Below the pieces are notes generated by a model. It searched no databases and had not been told where the DNA came from. It was given only the letters and a program-made list of their open reading frames with translations. Positions 33,156 through 41,993 of a DNA stretch of 64,000 nt are shown here, piece after piece. The position numbers and the translations under genes are program-made. The first letter of the stretch is position 1. Each line of letters starts with the position of its first letter. Location: assembly GCA_030428255.1 (NCBI GenBank), contig JAUIBT010000014.1:1-64000 (forward strand), in the 5' to 3' direction. Source of the DNA: Alphaproteobacteria bacterium. GTDB lineage: Bacteria > Pseudomonadota > Alphaproteobacteria > UBA7985 > JAUIBT01.

Positions 33156-35597
33156 ATGTCCGTTGTCCCCTTGCTGTCCCCCGATAGCCCTTCACCCAGA
33201 AGACTGCCCATTAGAACGCCCAATAACAAGCGCCCTTGGCTCCGCAAAGGCCTGTTACTCGGCGGCCTGCTGGCCGCGGGTCTCAGCACGACCTCTTGGG
33301 CGCAGACCTGTCAGGCGCTGGCCGATCACCCCGAGCTGGGCGGACCCGCGCAGGTGGACACCAAGGGCGGCACCGCCAGCCAGATCTGCCTTGACGAGCT
33401 GCGTCGCGATCCCTTCAGCGCCCGCCTGATGGGCCTGGCCGCGCGTGCTTTGCAGGCTGAAGGCGCGCTGGAGCAAGCCTTTGGCCAAGCCAGCAAGGCC
33501 GCGCTGTTGGGCGATGCTTCGGCCATGAACACCTTAGGGCTGTTGTATCTAGAAGGTGGAGCCGCAAGTCCGGGCTCGCTCCCCGATTATTTCCTGGCGC
33601 GCATATGGTTTGAAAAGGCCGGCCGCGCCGGACTGGGTGAGGGCTACTATAACTTGGCCCAGCTCTATCGCGACGGCAAGGGTGTGGCTGCCTCGCAGGA
33701 ACGCGCCGACGAATTTTTGGCCGAGGCGGTGGCACTGGGCAACAAGGCCGCGCAGGCTATGCTGAGCTCTGGCGATCTTCAGGCCTCCGCTGAACGGCGG
33801 GTGGCCATGCTGGAGGCTCTGAGCGATGAAAACCACCCTGCTTCCTTGTTTGAACTGGGAAAGGCCTACTATTTTGGCGAGCTAGGCTTGCCGGTCGATT
33901 ACGACTTGGCGGTCGGCTACCTGCAGCGCGCCAGCGACGAGTACCACGTTCCAGCCTTCTATTACCTCGGCCTGGCTTACGAGCAGGGCAACGGCGTGCG
34001 CCAGGATACGGCCAAGGCGGCCTATTTCTATGAACGCGGCACGCGCTACGATGACCCGCAGGCTATGCTGGCGCTGGGGCAGTTCTATCGCGATGGCAAG
34101 GGCGTGGGGCGCAACGATGACAAAGCCTTTGAGCTGTTGGAGCGCGCGGCTGACGCAGGTTTGGCGGCCGGTCTGACGGACTTCGGCTTTCTCTATTATG
34201 ACGGCCAAGGGGTTGTCCAAGACCGCCAGCGCGCCTTGTACTTCTTTGAACGCGGCGAAGCCGAGGGCGACGCTCTGGCGGGCGCACAGCTTGGCTATAT
34301 GTACGAAAACGGCGTTGAGGTCACAGCCGATCTCGCGCGCGCCCGTGGGTATTATGAGGCCAGTGCCGAGCGCGGTAATACCTATTCACAAGTCCAACTC
34401 GGCTTTCTGCTGCGCGATGGCGATGGCGGGCCAGCCGACCCACAGCGGTCCTTCCAGCTCTTCAGTCGTGCGGCTGAAGCGGGTAATGATGACGCGTTGG
34501 CGGCGGTGGCTTTTGCCTATGAGCGCGGCCTGGGCGTTGAGGCCGACATGAGCGAAGCCATGGCTTGGTACGAGCGCGCCGCACAAGCCGACAGCAACTG
34601 GGGCACCTTCAATCTTGCCTGGCTGCTGCTTTATGGCGATGAGGATAAGCGCGACATCAAACGCGGTCTTCGGGTCATGCACAAGGCTGCAGAGCTGGAG
34701 TACTCCAGAGCCTACACCGAACTCGGATATATCTATTCAGAGGGCTATGCAGGATTGCCGCTGGACCACGATGAGGCCGTGCGCTGGTACATCAAGGGCG
34801 TCGAGCGTGGTCGTGCAGATGCCATGAACGGCCTGGCCTTGCAGTACGATTTTGGCTGGGGCGTCGAGCGCAACCACGTTAAGGCCGTCGAGCTCTACCA
34901 TCAGGCTGCCGAACAGAACAATGCCCGCGCTTTGGTCAACCTGGGATTTGCCTACCATGTGGGCCTGGGCGTCGCACGGGATGACACCAAAGCGATTGAT
35001 TTCTTTGAACGTTCGCTGGTTCTTGATGACCGCGATACCGTGGCCTTGACCAACCTGGCCTGGGCTTATGAGCAAGGCCAAGGTACCGCGCAAGACCATG
35101 ATAAGGCGCGCGGCCTTTATCAGCAGGCGATTGAATTGGGATCGTCACAGGGCCGCTTTGCCCTGGCGCGTTGGCAGCACTATGGCATTGATGGGCTTAT
35201 CGACCTGGACGCGGCGCGTGCGGTTTATGAGGAAATCGCTGACTATTCGCGCCCGGTGCGCCTTGAGTTGGCGCGGGTGACCGAGGACGCCGATCTCCAG
35301 CTCAAGCGGTATAAGGCGCTGGCCGATGATACCTTGGGGCCCAACGACTTTGACCGTCTTTCGACCTTTGCCAACAACTTGGGCGGGGTCGAGTGCGAGC
35401 TTGCAACCGCGATTGCTCCAGAGGTTGCGCGGGCCGAATTGGGCTTTTTGAAGCAAGATCGCAAGCTGATCGCGCACGCGGTTGAGAACGGCTACACCGC
35501 TGCAGCCTTCCTGCTGGGTGAGGAGGATGGCCTGGGAAGCTGGCAGGAATACCAGCGCGCCTATGTGCTGGGCTGCCCCGACCTGGAGCTGGAATAG
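33156..35597 (+). CDS. Large exported Sel1-repeat protein
   Basis: An 813-residue protein built mostly of Sel1-like (TPR-type) repeats from about residue 85 to 690, each about 36 residues, with patterns such as AYYFGELGLPVDYDLAVGYL and GLAYEQGNGVRQDTAKAAYF. An N-terminal hydrophobic stretch (GLLLGGLLAAGLSTTSWAQ, about 31-49) looks like a signal peptide after a long basic lead. Sel1 proteins act as scaffolds for envelope and signalling complexes. The last 130 residues lack clear repeats. No partner is identifiable from context. Confidence 0.82.
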   Translation: MSVVPLLSPDSPSPRRLPIRTPNNKRPWLRKGLLLGGLLAAGLSTTSWAQTCQALADHPELGGPAQVDTKGGTASQICLDELRRDPFSARLMGLAARALQAEGALEQAFGQASKAALLGDASAMNTLGLLYLEGGAASPGSLPDYFLARIWFEKAGRAGLGEGYYNLAQLYRDGKGVAASQERADEFLAEAVALGNKAAQAMLSSGDLQASAERRVAMLEALSDENHPASLFELGKAYYFGELGLPVDYDLAVGYLQRASDEYHVPAFYYLGLAYEQGNGVRQDTAKAAYFYERGTRYDDPQAMLALGQFYRDGKGVGRNDDKAFELLERAADAGLAAGLTDFGFLYYDGQGVVQDRQRALYFFERGEAEGDALAGAQLGYMYENGVEVTADLARARGYYEASAERGNTYSQVQLGFLLRDGDGGPADPQRSFQLFSRAAEAGNDDALAAVAFAYERGLGVEADMSEAMAWYERAAQADSNWGTFNLAWLLLYGDEDKRDIKRGLRVMHKAAELEYSRAYTELGYIYSEGYAGLPLDHDEAVRWYIKGVERGRADAMNGLALQYDFGWGVERNHVKAVELYHQAAEQNNARALVNLGFAYHVGLGVARDDTKAIDFFERSLVLDDRDTVALTNLAWAYEQGQGTAQDHDKARGLYQQAIELGSSQGRFALARWQHYGIDGLIDLDAARAVYEEIADYSRPVRLELARVTEDADLQLKRYKALADDTLGPNDFDRLSTFANNLGGVECELATAIAPEVARAELGFLKQDRKLIAHAVENGYTAAAFLLGEEDGLGSWQEYQRAYVLGCPDLELE

Positions 35598-35607
35598 CTC
35601 GCACGGC

Positions 35608-35823
35608 TTAAGCCAGCTTGGGTTCGGTTGCGCGCAGACCCGCTAAGGTCCAACGGCGCAGGCTTGCTGGGGCCGGTTGCGGGCTCGTCGTATGGGGTTG
35701 GGATGGTTGCTGGATTGATCGCCGGATTGATCGCTGGATAGACCGGCCAGCGCCAGGGCGCAGGCGCCCACTGGCATCGTGGTCTGTTACCGCACGTAAC
35801 AGGTCTGTGTTGGGAACCATCAT
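35608..35823 (-). CDS. Possible small basic protein (71 aa)
   Basis: Reads MMVPNTDLLRAVTDHDASGR and continues with an Arg/Ser/Gln repeat SIQRSIRRSIQQ. AAAGGA lies six bases before the ATG, and the gene would be divergent from the LysR gene at 35925. The repeat comes from a short DNA tandem (GGATTGATCGC twice, near 35711-35735). There is no homologue known to me; it could be non-coding. Confidence 0.35.
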   Translation of the reverse strand: MMVPNTDLLRAVTDHDASGRLRPGAGRSIQRSIRRSIQQPSQPHTTSPQPAPASLRRWTLAGLRATEPKLA

Positions 35824-35924
35824 GGCTGTATCCTTTCATAAGTTAAAAACACTGGAAATATAGGCTGCTTTCGGGCCTAATCAGAGTCAGCGATTCTTTT
35901 CAGTTGAAAGGTGAGCTATCATCT

Positions 35925-36812
35925 ATGGCGATCGATTGGACCAAGCTTCCGTCGCTAACCGCGTTACGGGCCTTCGAAGCAGCGGCGCAAACGGGCAGCT
36001 TTTCCCAAGCCGCGCGCTCTTTCAACGTTACCCACGCAGCCGTGGCCCAGCAGGTGCGCGCCCTAGAAGAGCATCTGGGTTTGAAGCTTTTTGAGCGCTC
36101 TGCGCGTGGCGTCCAACTCACGGCCGAAGGCAGTGAACTGGCCCGCACTTTGGTGACCGGCTTCGCTTTGATCGCCCAAGGCGTCGAGGCCTTACAAGAC
36201 AAGAACCGCAACCGTCCACTTCGCGTGACCACGACAGCCTTTTTTGCTGAGTCGGTCATCTTCCCGAGAATCACAGACTTCTGGAAGCAGCATTCCGATA
36301 TTGAGATTTCCTTTACCCCCTCGGACGAGCCCATCGATTTGGTGGCGCAGGGCATGGATATCGGAATTCGTGCCGGGCGCGGGCCTTGGCCGGGGTTGCG
36401 CTGTTTAGATTTTGTTCAAAGCCCAACGCGGGCCTTGGCCGCGCCATCGCTGGTGGATGATCCTGGTGTTGATTGGTCCCAAGTGCCCTGGCTCATCCCA
36501 GACAGCAGCACCTGGGAGCGCGAAGCTCTGAGCCAATCAGGCATTGACGCGCGCCAGATCAAGACCGTGGATTTGGGCAACCCGGCGCTTGAAATCCGCG
36601 CGGGAGAGGAAGGCATGGGCCTGGTGCTTGAGGCTGAGATCGATGTTCGTGCGCAACTGGCCGCGGGCAGTTTGAAGATCGCGCCAATCCCCATTGCGCA
36701 CGTGTCGCGCTTCTTCATTGTGACGCCGCCTTGGACGCCCCGCCCGCCCGTTGCAGCCTTTATCGCCTGGCTGCGGGCCTTGGCGCCTCAGCTCAGCGCG
36801 ACAGGCGATTGA
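35925..36812 (+). CDS. LysR-family regulator, GcvA-like
   Basis: A 295-residue LysR regulator of the GcvA/AmpR style. The start MAIDWTKLPSLTALRAFEAA is typical, with the helix-turn-helix SFSQAARSFNVTHAAVAQQV near 25-44. ATG at 35925 is chosen for the family's standard N-terminus, with AAAGGTGAG about 11 bases upstream. It does not lie next to an obvious target except the doubtful small gene at 35608. The IS5-family remnant downstream may have removed its old neighbour. Confidence 0.85.
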   Translation: MAIDWTKLPSLTALRAFEAAAQTGSFSQAARSFNVTHAAVAQQVRALEEHLGLKLFERSARGVQLTAEGSELARTLVTGFALIAQGVEALQDKNRNRPLRVTTTAFFAESVIFPRITDFWKQHSDIEISFTPSDEPIDLVAQGMDIGIRAGRGPWPGLRCLDFVQSPTRALAAPSLVDDPGVDWSQVPWLIPDSSTWEREALSQSGIDARQIKTVDLGNPALEIRAGEEGMGLVLEAEIDVRAQLAAGSLKIAPIPIAHVSRFFIVTPPWTPRPPVAAFIAWLRALAPQLSATGD

Positions 36813-36839
36813 CTGGTCCTGCGGGCCTATCGCCGGGCG

Positions 36840-37097
36840 ATGGCCGACAAAGCCCATGATAGCAATGCCTTGCATGCGCTGATCGCCACCATGGGCGCCG
36901 AAGCGGTGTTCCCCTGCAATCCGACACAGGGGCTTTCGATCCCTTACGGTTTTGAAGCCTGCAAGGGGCGCAGCACCATCGGGCGCTGCTCTAACAGGCA
37001 CACGCATGTCAGGCGCGCTGCAACTCGCTTCGCCAGACAGGCTGCACACTTGCTTGGCTCTCTGTATCGCGCCGCTGCTCTGCTATGGATGCGGTGA
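36840..37097 (+). pseudogene. IS5-family transposase remnant (C-terminal part)
   Basis: The frame reads ADKAHDSNALHALIATMGAE, then NPTQGLSIPYGFEACKGRS, and ends AAHLLGSLYRAAALLWMR. This is the C-terminal third of an IS5/IS427-group transposase, including the conserved DKAYDS-like Asp. The expected catalytic Glu in the ERCFNKLKHFRR-like block is replaced (TIGRCSNRHTHVRR has Gly), and the N-terminal two thirds are missing. No inverted repeats were found. A dead IS scar between the LysR gene and the hpa operon. Confidence 0.75.
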
Positions 37098-37179
37098 AAC
37101 TCGAACCTTCACAGCATTCGACGTGTTTTTCCGCATCTTCGCATATCTGCAGGCGGCCGCTGTGGCGCGGTATTAGATA

Positions 37180-37986
37180 TTAAGCGAAATCAATCGCCAC
37201 CTCGCCAAAGGGGCCAAAGTCAGCGTGGAAGCTTGAGCCCGACGGGGCTTCAATCGGACGGATGAAGGAGCCCGACAGCACCACTTGACCCGCTTTCAGG
37301 CCCTGGCCGATGGTCGCCAAGCGCTGGACCAACCAGACCATCGAGGTGACGGGATCGTTCAAAACGCCCGCGCCCAGTCCGGTTTCTTCAACCGTGCCGT
37401 CGCGCTTCACGATGGCGCCGATCCAGCGCAGGTCAAAGGCATCGACCGCGTGGCGCGTGTCGCCCAGCACCACGCCCGCGTTGGCGGCGTTGTCAGAGAT
37501 GGTATCAAAGATCTTGCGCGCCACACCGCTGGCCGGGTCCTTGCGAACAATGCGTGTGTCGAGGATCTCCAGGCAGGGCGTCAGGTAGTCGGTGGCGGCG
37601 ATGACCTGCTCGCGGGTCACGGTGTCGCCTGCCAGGTCCGCCGACATGACAAAGGCGATCTCGGCCTCTATGCGCGGCTCGATAAAGGTGCCAGCAGGCA
37701 CGCTTGAGCCGTGAGCGAAATCCATCGACTTCAGCAAATAGCCCGAGTCCGGCGTGGTGATGTTGAGCGCCATCTGCATGGCCCGCGAGGTCAGACCGAT
37801 CTTCCAGCCGATCTGTGGGTCGCCCTGGGCCATCTTGGCGGCCACCACGGCGTCTTGGATCTGGTAGGCCTCGGCCAAGGTGATGTCAGGGTGTTCCAGC
37901 GAAATCAGCCCGGTTTGTACGCCGGTCTTCTCGGCCGCCAGCAGACGGGCAGCGGCCGCTTGCACTTGGTCTTGCGTCAAAGCCAT
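37180..37986 (-). CDS. hpaH: 2-oxo-hept-3-ene-1,7-dioate hydratase (HpaH)
   Basis: A 268-residue hydratase of the HpaH/MhpD/XylJ family: GWKIGLTSRAMQMALNI (about 61-77), FIEPRIEAEIAFVM (about 102-115) with the metal-binding Glu pair, and GSFIRPIEAP near 240. In homoprotocatechuate breakdown it hydrates the dienoate made after OPET decarboxylation. It is the last gene of the minus-strand hpaFEDGH unit, 4 bp from the upstream FAH-family gene. Confidence 0.88.
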   Translation of the reverse strand: MALTQDQVQAAAARLLAAEKTGVQTGLISLEHPDITLAEAYQIQDAVVAAKMAQGDPQIGWKIGLTSRAMQMALNITTPDSGYLLKSMDFAHGSSVPAGTFIEPRIEAEIAFVMSADLAGDTVTREQVIAATDYLTPCLEILDTRIVRKDPASGVARKIFDTISDNAANAGVVLGDTRHAVDAFDLRWIGAIVKRDGTVEETGLGAGVLNDPVTSMVWLVQRLATIGQGLKAGQVVLSGSFIRPIEAPSGSSFHADFGPFGEVAIDFA

Positions 37987-37989
37987 GGC

Positions 37990-38850
37990 TCAGGCCTCGT
38001 CGGCGACGGTGTTGCGCAGTTCGCCTATGCCTTCAGCGGCAATGACGATCTCATCGCCCGGCTTCAAGAAGATCGGCGGATCAAAGCGCGCGCCAGCCCC
38101 GGTCGGTGTGCCGGTGACGATCACATCGCCGGGCACCAGCGTGGTGAAGGTCGAAATGTAGGCGATCTGAAAGTCGATCGGAAAGATCATGCGGCCGGTG
38201 CGGTCCTTCTGGCGCAGCTCTCCATTGACGTGGGTGGTCAGCTCGATGTCCTGCAGCTGCGACTTGTCCTTGAAGGGCACCAGGTAGGGGCCAATCGCGC
38301 CCGATTGATCGAAGTTCTTGCCCTGGGTGACGTTGAACTTGGCGTGGCGCACCCAATCGCGCAGGGTGCCTTCGTTGCACAGGGTCATGGCTGCGATGTG
38401 GTTCCAGGCATCGTCGCGCGCGATGTGGCGGCCGCCTTTGCCGATGACGATCGCAATCTCGCCCTCATAGTCGAGCTGGTCGGAGGCCTTAGGGCGGATC
38501 AGCGGCTGGTTGTGGCCGGTGAAGCTGCGAGCAAAGCGCGGGAACAGCGAGGGGTTGGGCGGCAGGTCTTTGCCGTCCTTGTACTCTTCGTTGCGCGAGG
38601 GGAAGTTGACGCCAACGCAGATGATTTTTTCCGGGCGCGGCACGGGAATGTCATAGCTGAAGCTGCCGTTGGGATGGGTCGCGGCCTTGCCGTTCGCCGC
38701 CGCCTCAAGCTGGTCAAAGCCGCCGGCTTCAACGACTTCGCGCAGGCTAAGCCATTGGGGGAAATCGGGAGACAGGGCGATCATGCCGTCGTCGGTCGCG
38801 AGGCCGTAAAACTGCTGGCCGTTGGCGCTGAAGGTGGCGAACTTGCTCAT
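37990..38850 (-). CDS. hpaG: FAH-family isomerase/decarboxylase, HpaG-like
   Basis: A 286-residue fumarylacetoacetase-fold protein. Metal-binding Glu pair region LDYEGEIAIVIGKGG, then KNFDQSGAIGPYLVP and VIVTGTPTGAGARFDPP near the C-terminus. In this operon it should act as 5-oxopent-3-ene-1,2,5-tricarboxylate decarboxylase. The E. coli HpaG is a double-domain protein; this one has a single FAH domain. The ATG at 38850 (MSKFATFSANG) is preferred to an upstream frame opening at 38889. Confidence 0.75.
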   Translation of the reverse strand: MSKFATFSANGQQFYGLATDDGMIALSPDFPQWLSLREVVEAGGFDQLEAAANGKAATHPNGSFSYDIPVPRPEKIICVGVNFPSRNEEYKDGKDLPPNPSLFPRFARSFTGHNQPLIRPKASDQLDYEGEIAIVIGKGGRHIARDDAWNHIAAMTLCNEGTLRDWVRHAKFNVTQGKNFDQSGAIGPYLVPFKDKSQLQDIELTTHVNGELRQKDRTGRMIFPIDFQIAYISTFTTLVPGDVIVTGTPTGAGARFDPPIFLKPGDEIVIAAEGIGELRNTVADEA

Positions 38851-38935
38851 GGAGCGGCTCCTTTGCCGAAATAATTTGCGGGTCGTCAAAAAAAAGCAGG
38901 GCCGAGGCCTGGTGTCCTCGACCCCTTTAGCCTGG

Positions 38936-39916
38936 TTAAGGCGCGATGATGGGCGTGGCGTTCAGCTCTGCCGGGCGAGGCTCTACGCCCTCGAACAGCG
39001 AGCCGTGCTCAAACCAAGAGCGGGGAGCGGGCGCGCCCCACAGGGTCTGACGCTGTGGGTCCTTCAGGTCCCACTTGATCGGCTCCAGGTCGGGGTCGAT
39101 GGTCTGGTAGTCCGAGCAGTAGATCTCAATCCGGTGGCCGTCGGGGTCCAGGATATAGAGGAAGAATGCGTTGGAAATGCCGTGACGACCCGGGCCGCGC
39201 TCGATATTGGCGATGTAGCCCGAGGTGGACATGAGGTCCAGCAAGTTGATGATGTCCAGCGGGGTCGGCACCCAGAAGGCCGTGTGGTGCAGGCGCGGGC
39301 CCAAGCCGTTGGTGAAGGCCATGTCGTGCACGCCGCCCTTGCGGTGCATCCAAGCAGCCCACAGTTTTTGCGTGTCCTCGTCCTCGGTGTACTCGGTGAC
39401 GCGGAAGCCCATTTCGTTATAGAAGGCCACGCTCTCGTCAACGTTGGGCGAGAAGCAGTTGAAGTGGTCGATGCGCAGCGGCTTGACGCCTTTGTAGAGC
39501 GCGTACTGCTGGTGGATGTGAGGCAGGCGTTCCATCTTGAAATAGAACTCCAGCGGGATGCCGTGGCAGTCTTCGGTCAGCAGCGTGCGGCCTTGATAGG
39601 GGCGCTCGATCCAGCTTGTGGGCTTGCCGCGCGCTTGGAACCAAGCTTCGGCTTTGTCCAGCTCTTCTTCGGCAAAAACCTTGAAGCCCAGCGCGCCGGC
39701 TCGGGCTTCCTCAGCCTGTTGCAGCACGATGCAGTGGTGGCCGCGCTCTTCCATAGCACGCAGGTAGACGCGCTCGTCGGTCTCGTCGGTGACCTGCAAG
39801 CCGATCATGTCGGTATAGAACTTTTTGGACGCGGCCAGGTCCGTGACCTTGAACTCAACATGGCTCAGTCGCAGGACGTTGAAATCCGGGTAGAGATTAT
39901 AGGCGGGTACAGGCAT
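38936..39916 (-). CDS. hpaD: Homoprotocatechuate 2,3-dioxygenase, VOC-type extradiol
   Basis: A 326-residue type I extradiol dioxygenase with two vicinal-oxygen-chelate halves. Metal ligands appear in the second half: His in IDHFNCFSPNV (about 150-160), His in GPRLHHTAFWV (about 206-216) and Glu in HRIEIYCSDY (about 262-271). It resembles the Brevibacterium/Arthrobacter homoprotocatechuate dioxygenases and not the LigB-type HpaD of E. coli. GGAGGATAAGAC precedes the ATG. It opens the ring to 5-carboxymethyl-2-hydroxymuconate semialdehyde. Confidence 0.85.
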   Translation of the reverse strand: MPVPAYNLYPDFNVLRLSHVEFKVTDLAASKKFYTDMIGLQVTDETDERVYLRAMEERGHHCIVLQQAEEARAGALGFKVFAEEELDKAEAWFQARGKPTSWIERPYQGRTLLTEDCHGIPLEFYFKMERLPHIHQQYALYKGVKPLRIDHFNCFSPNVDESVAFYNEMGFRVTEYTEDEDTQKLWAAWMHRKGGVHDMAFTNGLGPRLHHTAFWVPTPLDIINLLDLMSTSGYIANIERGPGRHGISNAFFLYILDPDGHRIEIYCSDYQTIDPDLEPIKWDLKDPQRQTLWGAPAPRSWFEHGSLFEGVEPRPAELNATPIIAP

Positions 39917-39919
39917 GTC

Positions 39920-41434
39920 TTATCCTCCCAGTTTGGGCACAGAGCGAGGCGCGGTCGCAAAGGCGATGTTTTTGGTTTCCATGTAGAAATCGAACGACCA
40001 GTCGCCGCCGTCGCGGCCGATGCCGGAGGCTTTGACGCCGCCAAAGGGCGAAGGCAGGTGGCGAATGTTCTCTGAGTTGACCCAGATCATGCCCGCTTCC
40101 ATGCGCTCGGTAAAGCGCAGGGCGCGGCCCAGATCGGCGGTCCAAACGTAGCCCGCCAGGCCATAGGCAACATCGTTAGAGATGGCCAGGGCCTCGTCTT
40201 CGCTATCGAAGGGAATGGCGGTTAGCACGGGACCAAAGATTTCTTCTTGGGCAATGCGCATGTCGTTGGTGGCGTTGGTAAACAGGGTTGGCTCAACATA
40301 GCAGCCGTCCAGGCCCTCGACCTTCTTGCCGCCAACAGCGATGGTCGCGCCGTCTTGGCGGGCGATATCCATATAGGACAGCACCTTGGCCTCGTGGGTC
40401 GGGTGGATCAACGGGCCGATGACCGTGCTGGGGTCCAGCGGGTGTCCCACTTTGATATTGGCAGCCTTCTTGGCCACCATGGCGATAAACTCGTCGTGGA
40501 TCGAGCGTTCGACCAGCACACGGCTGGAGGAAGTGCAACGCTCGCCGTTCAAAGAATAGATCATGAAGACAGCAGCATCCGCGGCGCGTTCCAGGTCCGC
40601 GTCGGCAAAGACCACCACCGGGTTCTTGCCGCCCAGCTCGAAGTGGACGCGCTTGAGGGTATCAGCGCCCTGGCGCATGATGTGCGAGCCGGTCTGAGAT
40701 TCGCCAACAAAGGCAATTGCCTTGATGTCGGGGTGCTCGGTCAGCGCTTTGCCAGCGTCTTCGCCAAAGCCGTTGACCAGGTTCCAAACGCCTGGGGGCA
40801 AACCAGCCTCTTCGGCGATCTCAATCAGCAGGCGAGCGGTCAGGGGCGACAGCTCGGCGGGCTTGTGAACCACGGTGCAACCAGCCGCCAGCGCCGGTGC
40901 TATCTTCCAAGTGGACAGCATGAAGGGGGTGTTCCAGGGCGTGATGATGCCCACGGGCCCCAGCGGGTAGCGGGTGGTAATGTTGAGCTGGTCGGGGCCT
41001 GCAAGTTGCTGTCCGTCGCGCGCGGTCGGCGCTTGATCGGCGAAAAACCGGAAGTTGGCAGCCCCGCGCAGGGCAGCTTTGGACATGAAACGCAGAGCCT
41101 GGCCGGTGTCCATACACTCGGTGAAGGCGATTTCTTCGGCGCGCGCTTCAATCGCGTCGGCAACTTTATGCAACAGGGCCTTGCGCTGTTTGCCGGGCAT
41201 GGCCGCCCAAGCGGGGAAGGCCGCCTTGGCTGCCTTTGCGGCGCGGTCGATATCCTCAGCGCCCCCCTTGGCGACTTTGGCAAGATGGCGAAAATCAATC
41301 GGTGAGCTGGTATCGAAGGTCTCGCCGCTGGCCGCTGCAACAGCTTGGCCTGCAATGTGGTTCAGGACGCCGTCGCCCTCCCATCGCTTGAGGTAGTCCT
41401 GCGCTTTTGCGAGGTTGGTTTGTAAATCAGACAT
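39920..41434 (-). CDS. hpaE: 5-carboxymethyl-2-hydroxymuconate semialdehyde dehydrogenase
   Basis: About 504 residues, aldehyde dehydrogenase fold. NAD region GIITPWNTPFMLSTWK, Glu in FELGGKNPVVVF (about 266-277) and catalytic Cys in LNGERCTSSSRV near 304. It oxidises the ring-fission semialdehyde to the muconate. The ATG at 41434 is used since GGAG is at a proper distance; an upstream in-frame start at 41458 has none. It is the second gene of the unit, 3 bp from hpaD. Confidence 0.9.
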   Translation of the reverse strand: MSDLQTNLAKAQDYLKRWEGDGVLNHIAGQAVAAASGETFDTSSPIDFRHLAKVAKGGAEDIDRAAKAAKAAFPAWAAMPGKQRKALLHKVADAIEARAEEIAFTECMDTGQALRFMSKAALRGAANFRFFADQAPTARDGQQLAGPDQLNITTRYPLGPVGIITPWNTPFMLSTWKIAPALAAGCTVVHKPAELSPLTARLLIEIAEEAGLPPGVWNLVNGFGEDAGKALTEHPDIKAIAFVGESQTGSHIMRQGADTLKRVHFELGGKNPVVVFADADLERAADAAVFMIYSLNGERCTSSSRVLVERSIHDEFIAMVAKKAANIKVGHPLDPSTVIGPLIHPTHEAKVLSYMDIARQDGATIAVGGKKVEGLDGCYVEPTLFTNATNDMRIAQEEIFGPVLTAIPFDSEDEALAISNDVAYGLAGYVWTADLGRALRFTERMEAGMIWVNSENIRHLPSPFGGVKASGIGRDGGDWSFDFYMETKNIAFATAPRSVPKLGG

Positions 41435-41465
41435 GCTGAGCTCCAGGGGTTGGGGCAAAAAAGGT

Positions 41466-41861
41466 TTAGGCGGCGCTTTCTTGTTTCAAGCGCGCGTGAA
41501 CGGTGTTGGTCTTCCAGCTCAAAGCCGGGTTGTTTTCGACGATATCCAAGGACAGCATGAAGTAGCCGTCGGCCAGAAGGGGCGCAAAGTGCGCCTCAGC
41601 AGCAGCCATGATGGCGGCACCGGCTTCGTGCTTGGTGTCATCGCTGCGCCCGGCACCCATGCGGATCAGCAGGGCCGCAAAAGCATTGTCGGGGTGATCA
41701 TCGGCGATGGCGACATGGGCGCAGGAAACGCAGCGCACGCGAATGCCGCCGTATGGGAAAACGCCGGTTTCCAGCATGACGTCACGCAAGCGCTTACACA
41801 GCGCGTCCAAATCGCTTTTGTCTGCCAAATTGGCCGAATGCTCGATCGTGAGATGCGGCAT
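41466..41861 (-). CDS. hpaF: 5-carboxymethyl-2-hydroxymuconate delta-isomerase
   Basis: A 131-residue tautomerase-fold protein starting MPHLTIEHS, with the catalytic Pro2 expected for 4-oxalocrotonate tautomerase relatives, and a C-terminus matching HpaF (ALSWKTNTVHARLK). GGAGGAAGGC precedes the ATG at 41861. It is the first gene of the operon, 19 bp before the HpaR-type operator. It isomerises 5-carboxymethyl-2-hydroxymuconate before decarboxylation. Confidence 0.88.
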   Translation of the reverse strand: MPHLTIEHSANLADKSDLDALCKRLRDVMLETGVFPYGGIRVRCVSCAHVAIADDHPDNAFAALLIRMGAGRSDDTKHEAGAAIMAAAEAHFAPLLADGYFMLSLDIVENNPALSWKTNTVHARLKQESAA

Positions 41862-41879
41862 GCCTTCCTCCGTGTTTTT

Positions 41880-41895
41880 ATTTAACTTGTTAAAT
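41880..41895. promoter_or_regulatory. Palindromic operator between hpaF and hpaR
   Basis: ATTTAAC-TT-GTTAAAT is a perfect 7-bp inverted repeat in the divergent promoter, 19 bp from the hpaF start. Size and place fit a MarR-family (HpaR) binding site. Confidence 0.7.
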
Positions 41896-41993
41896 GTCGG
41901 GAGATTTGTCAACGTAAAATCGACATAGCTTGCAGGATCGCCGCTCTTTTCATAACAAAGAGGGGTAATTGCACTCCCAACATAGGACATGGC

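Noticed and set aside
35705-35745. GGATTGATCGC short tandem as a replication or attachment site
   Set aside because: Only two to three imperfect units, with no partner features; most likely a simple repeat within or beside a small ORF.
37711-40075. Long plus-strand ORFs (37711-38874, 38822-40075) opposite the hpa genes
   Set aside because: The minus strand encodes well-known enzymes with catalytic motifs and ribosome sites; the plus frames are shadows.
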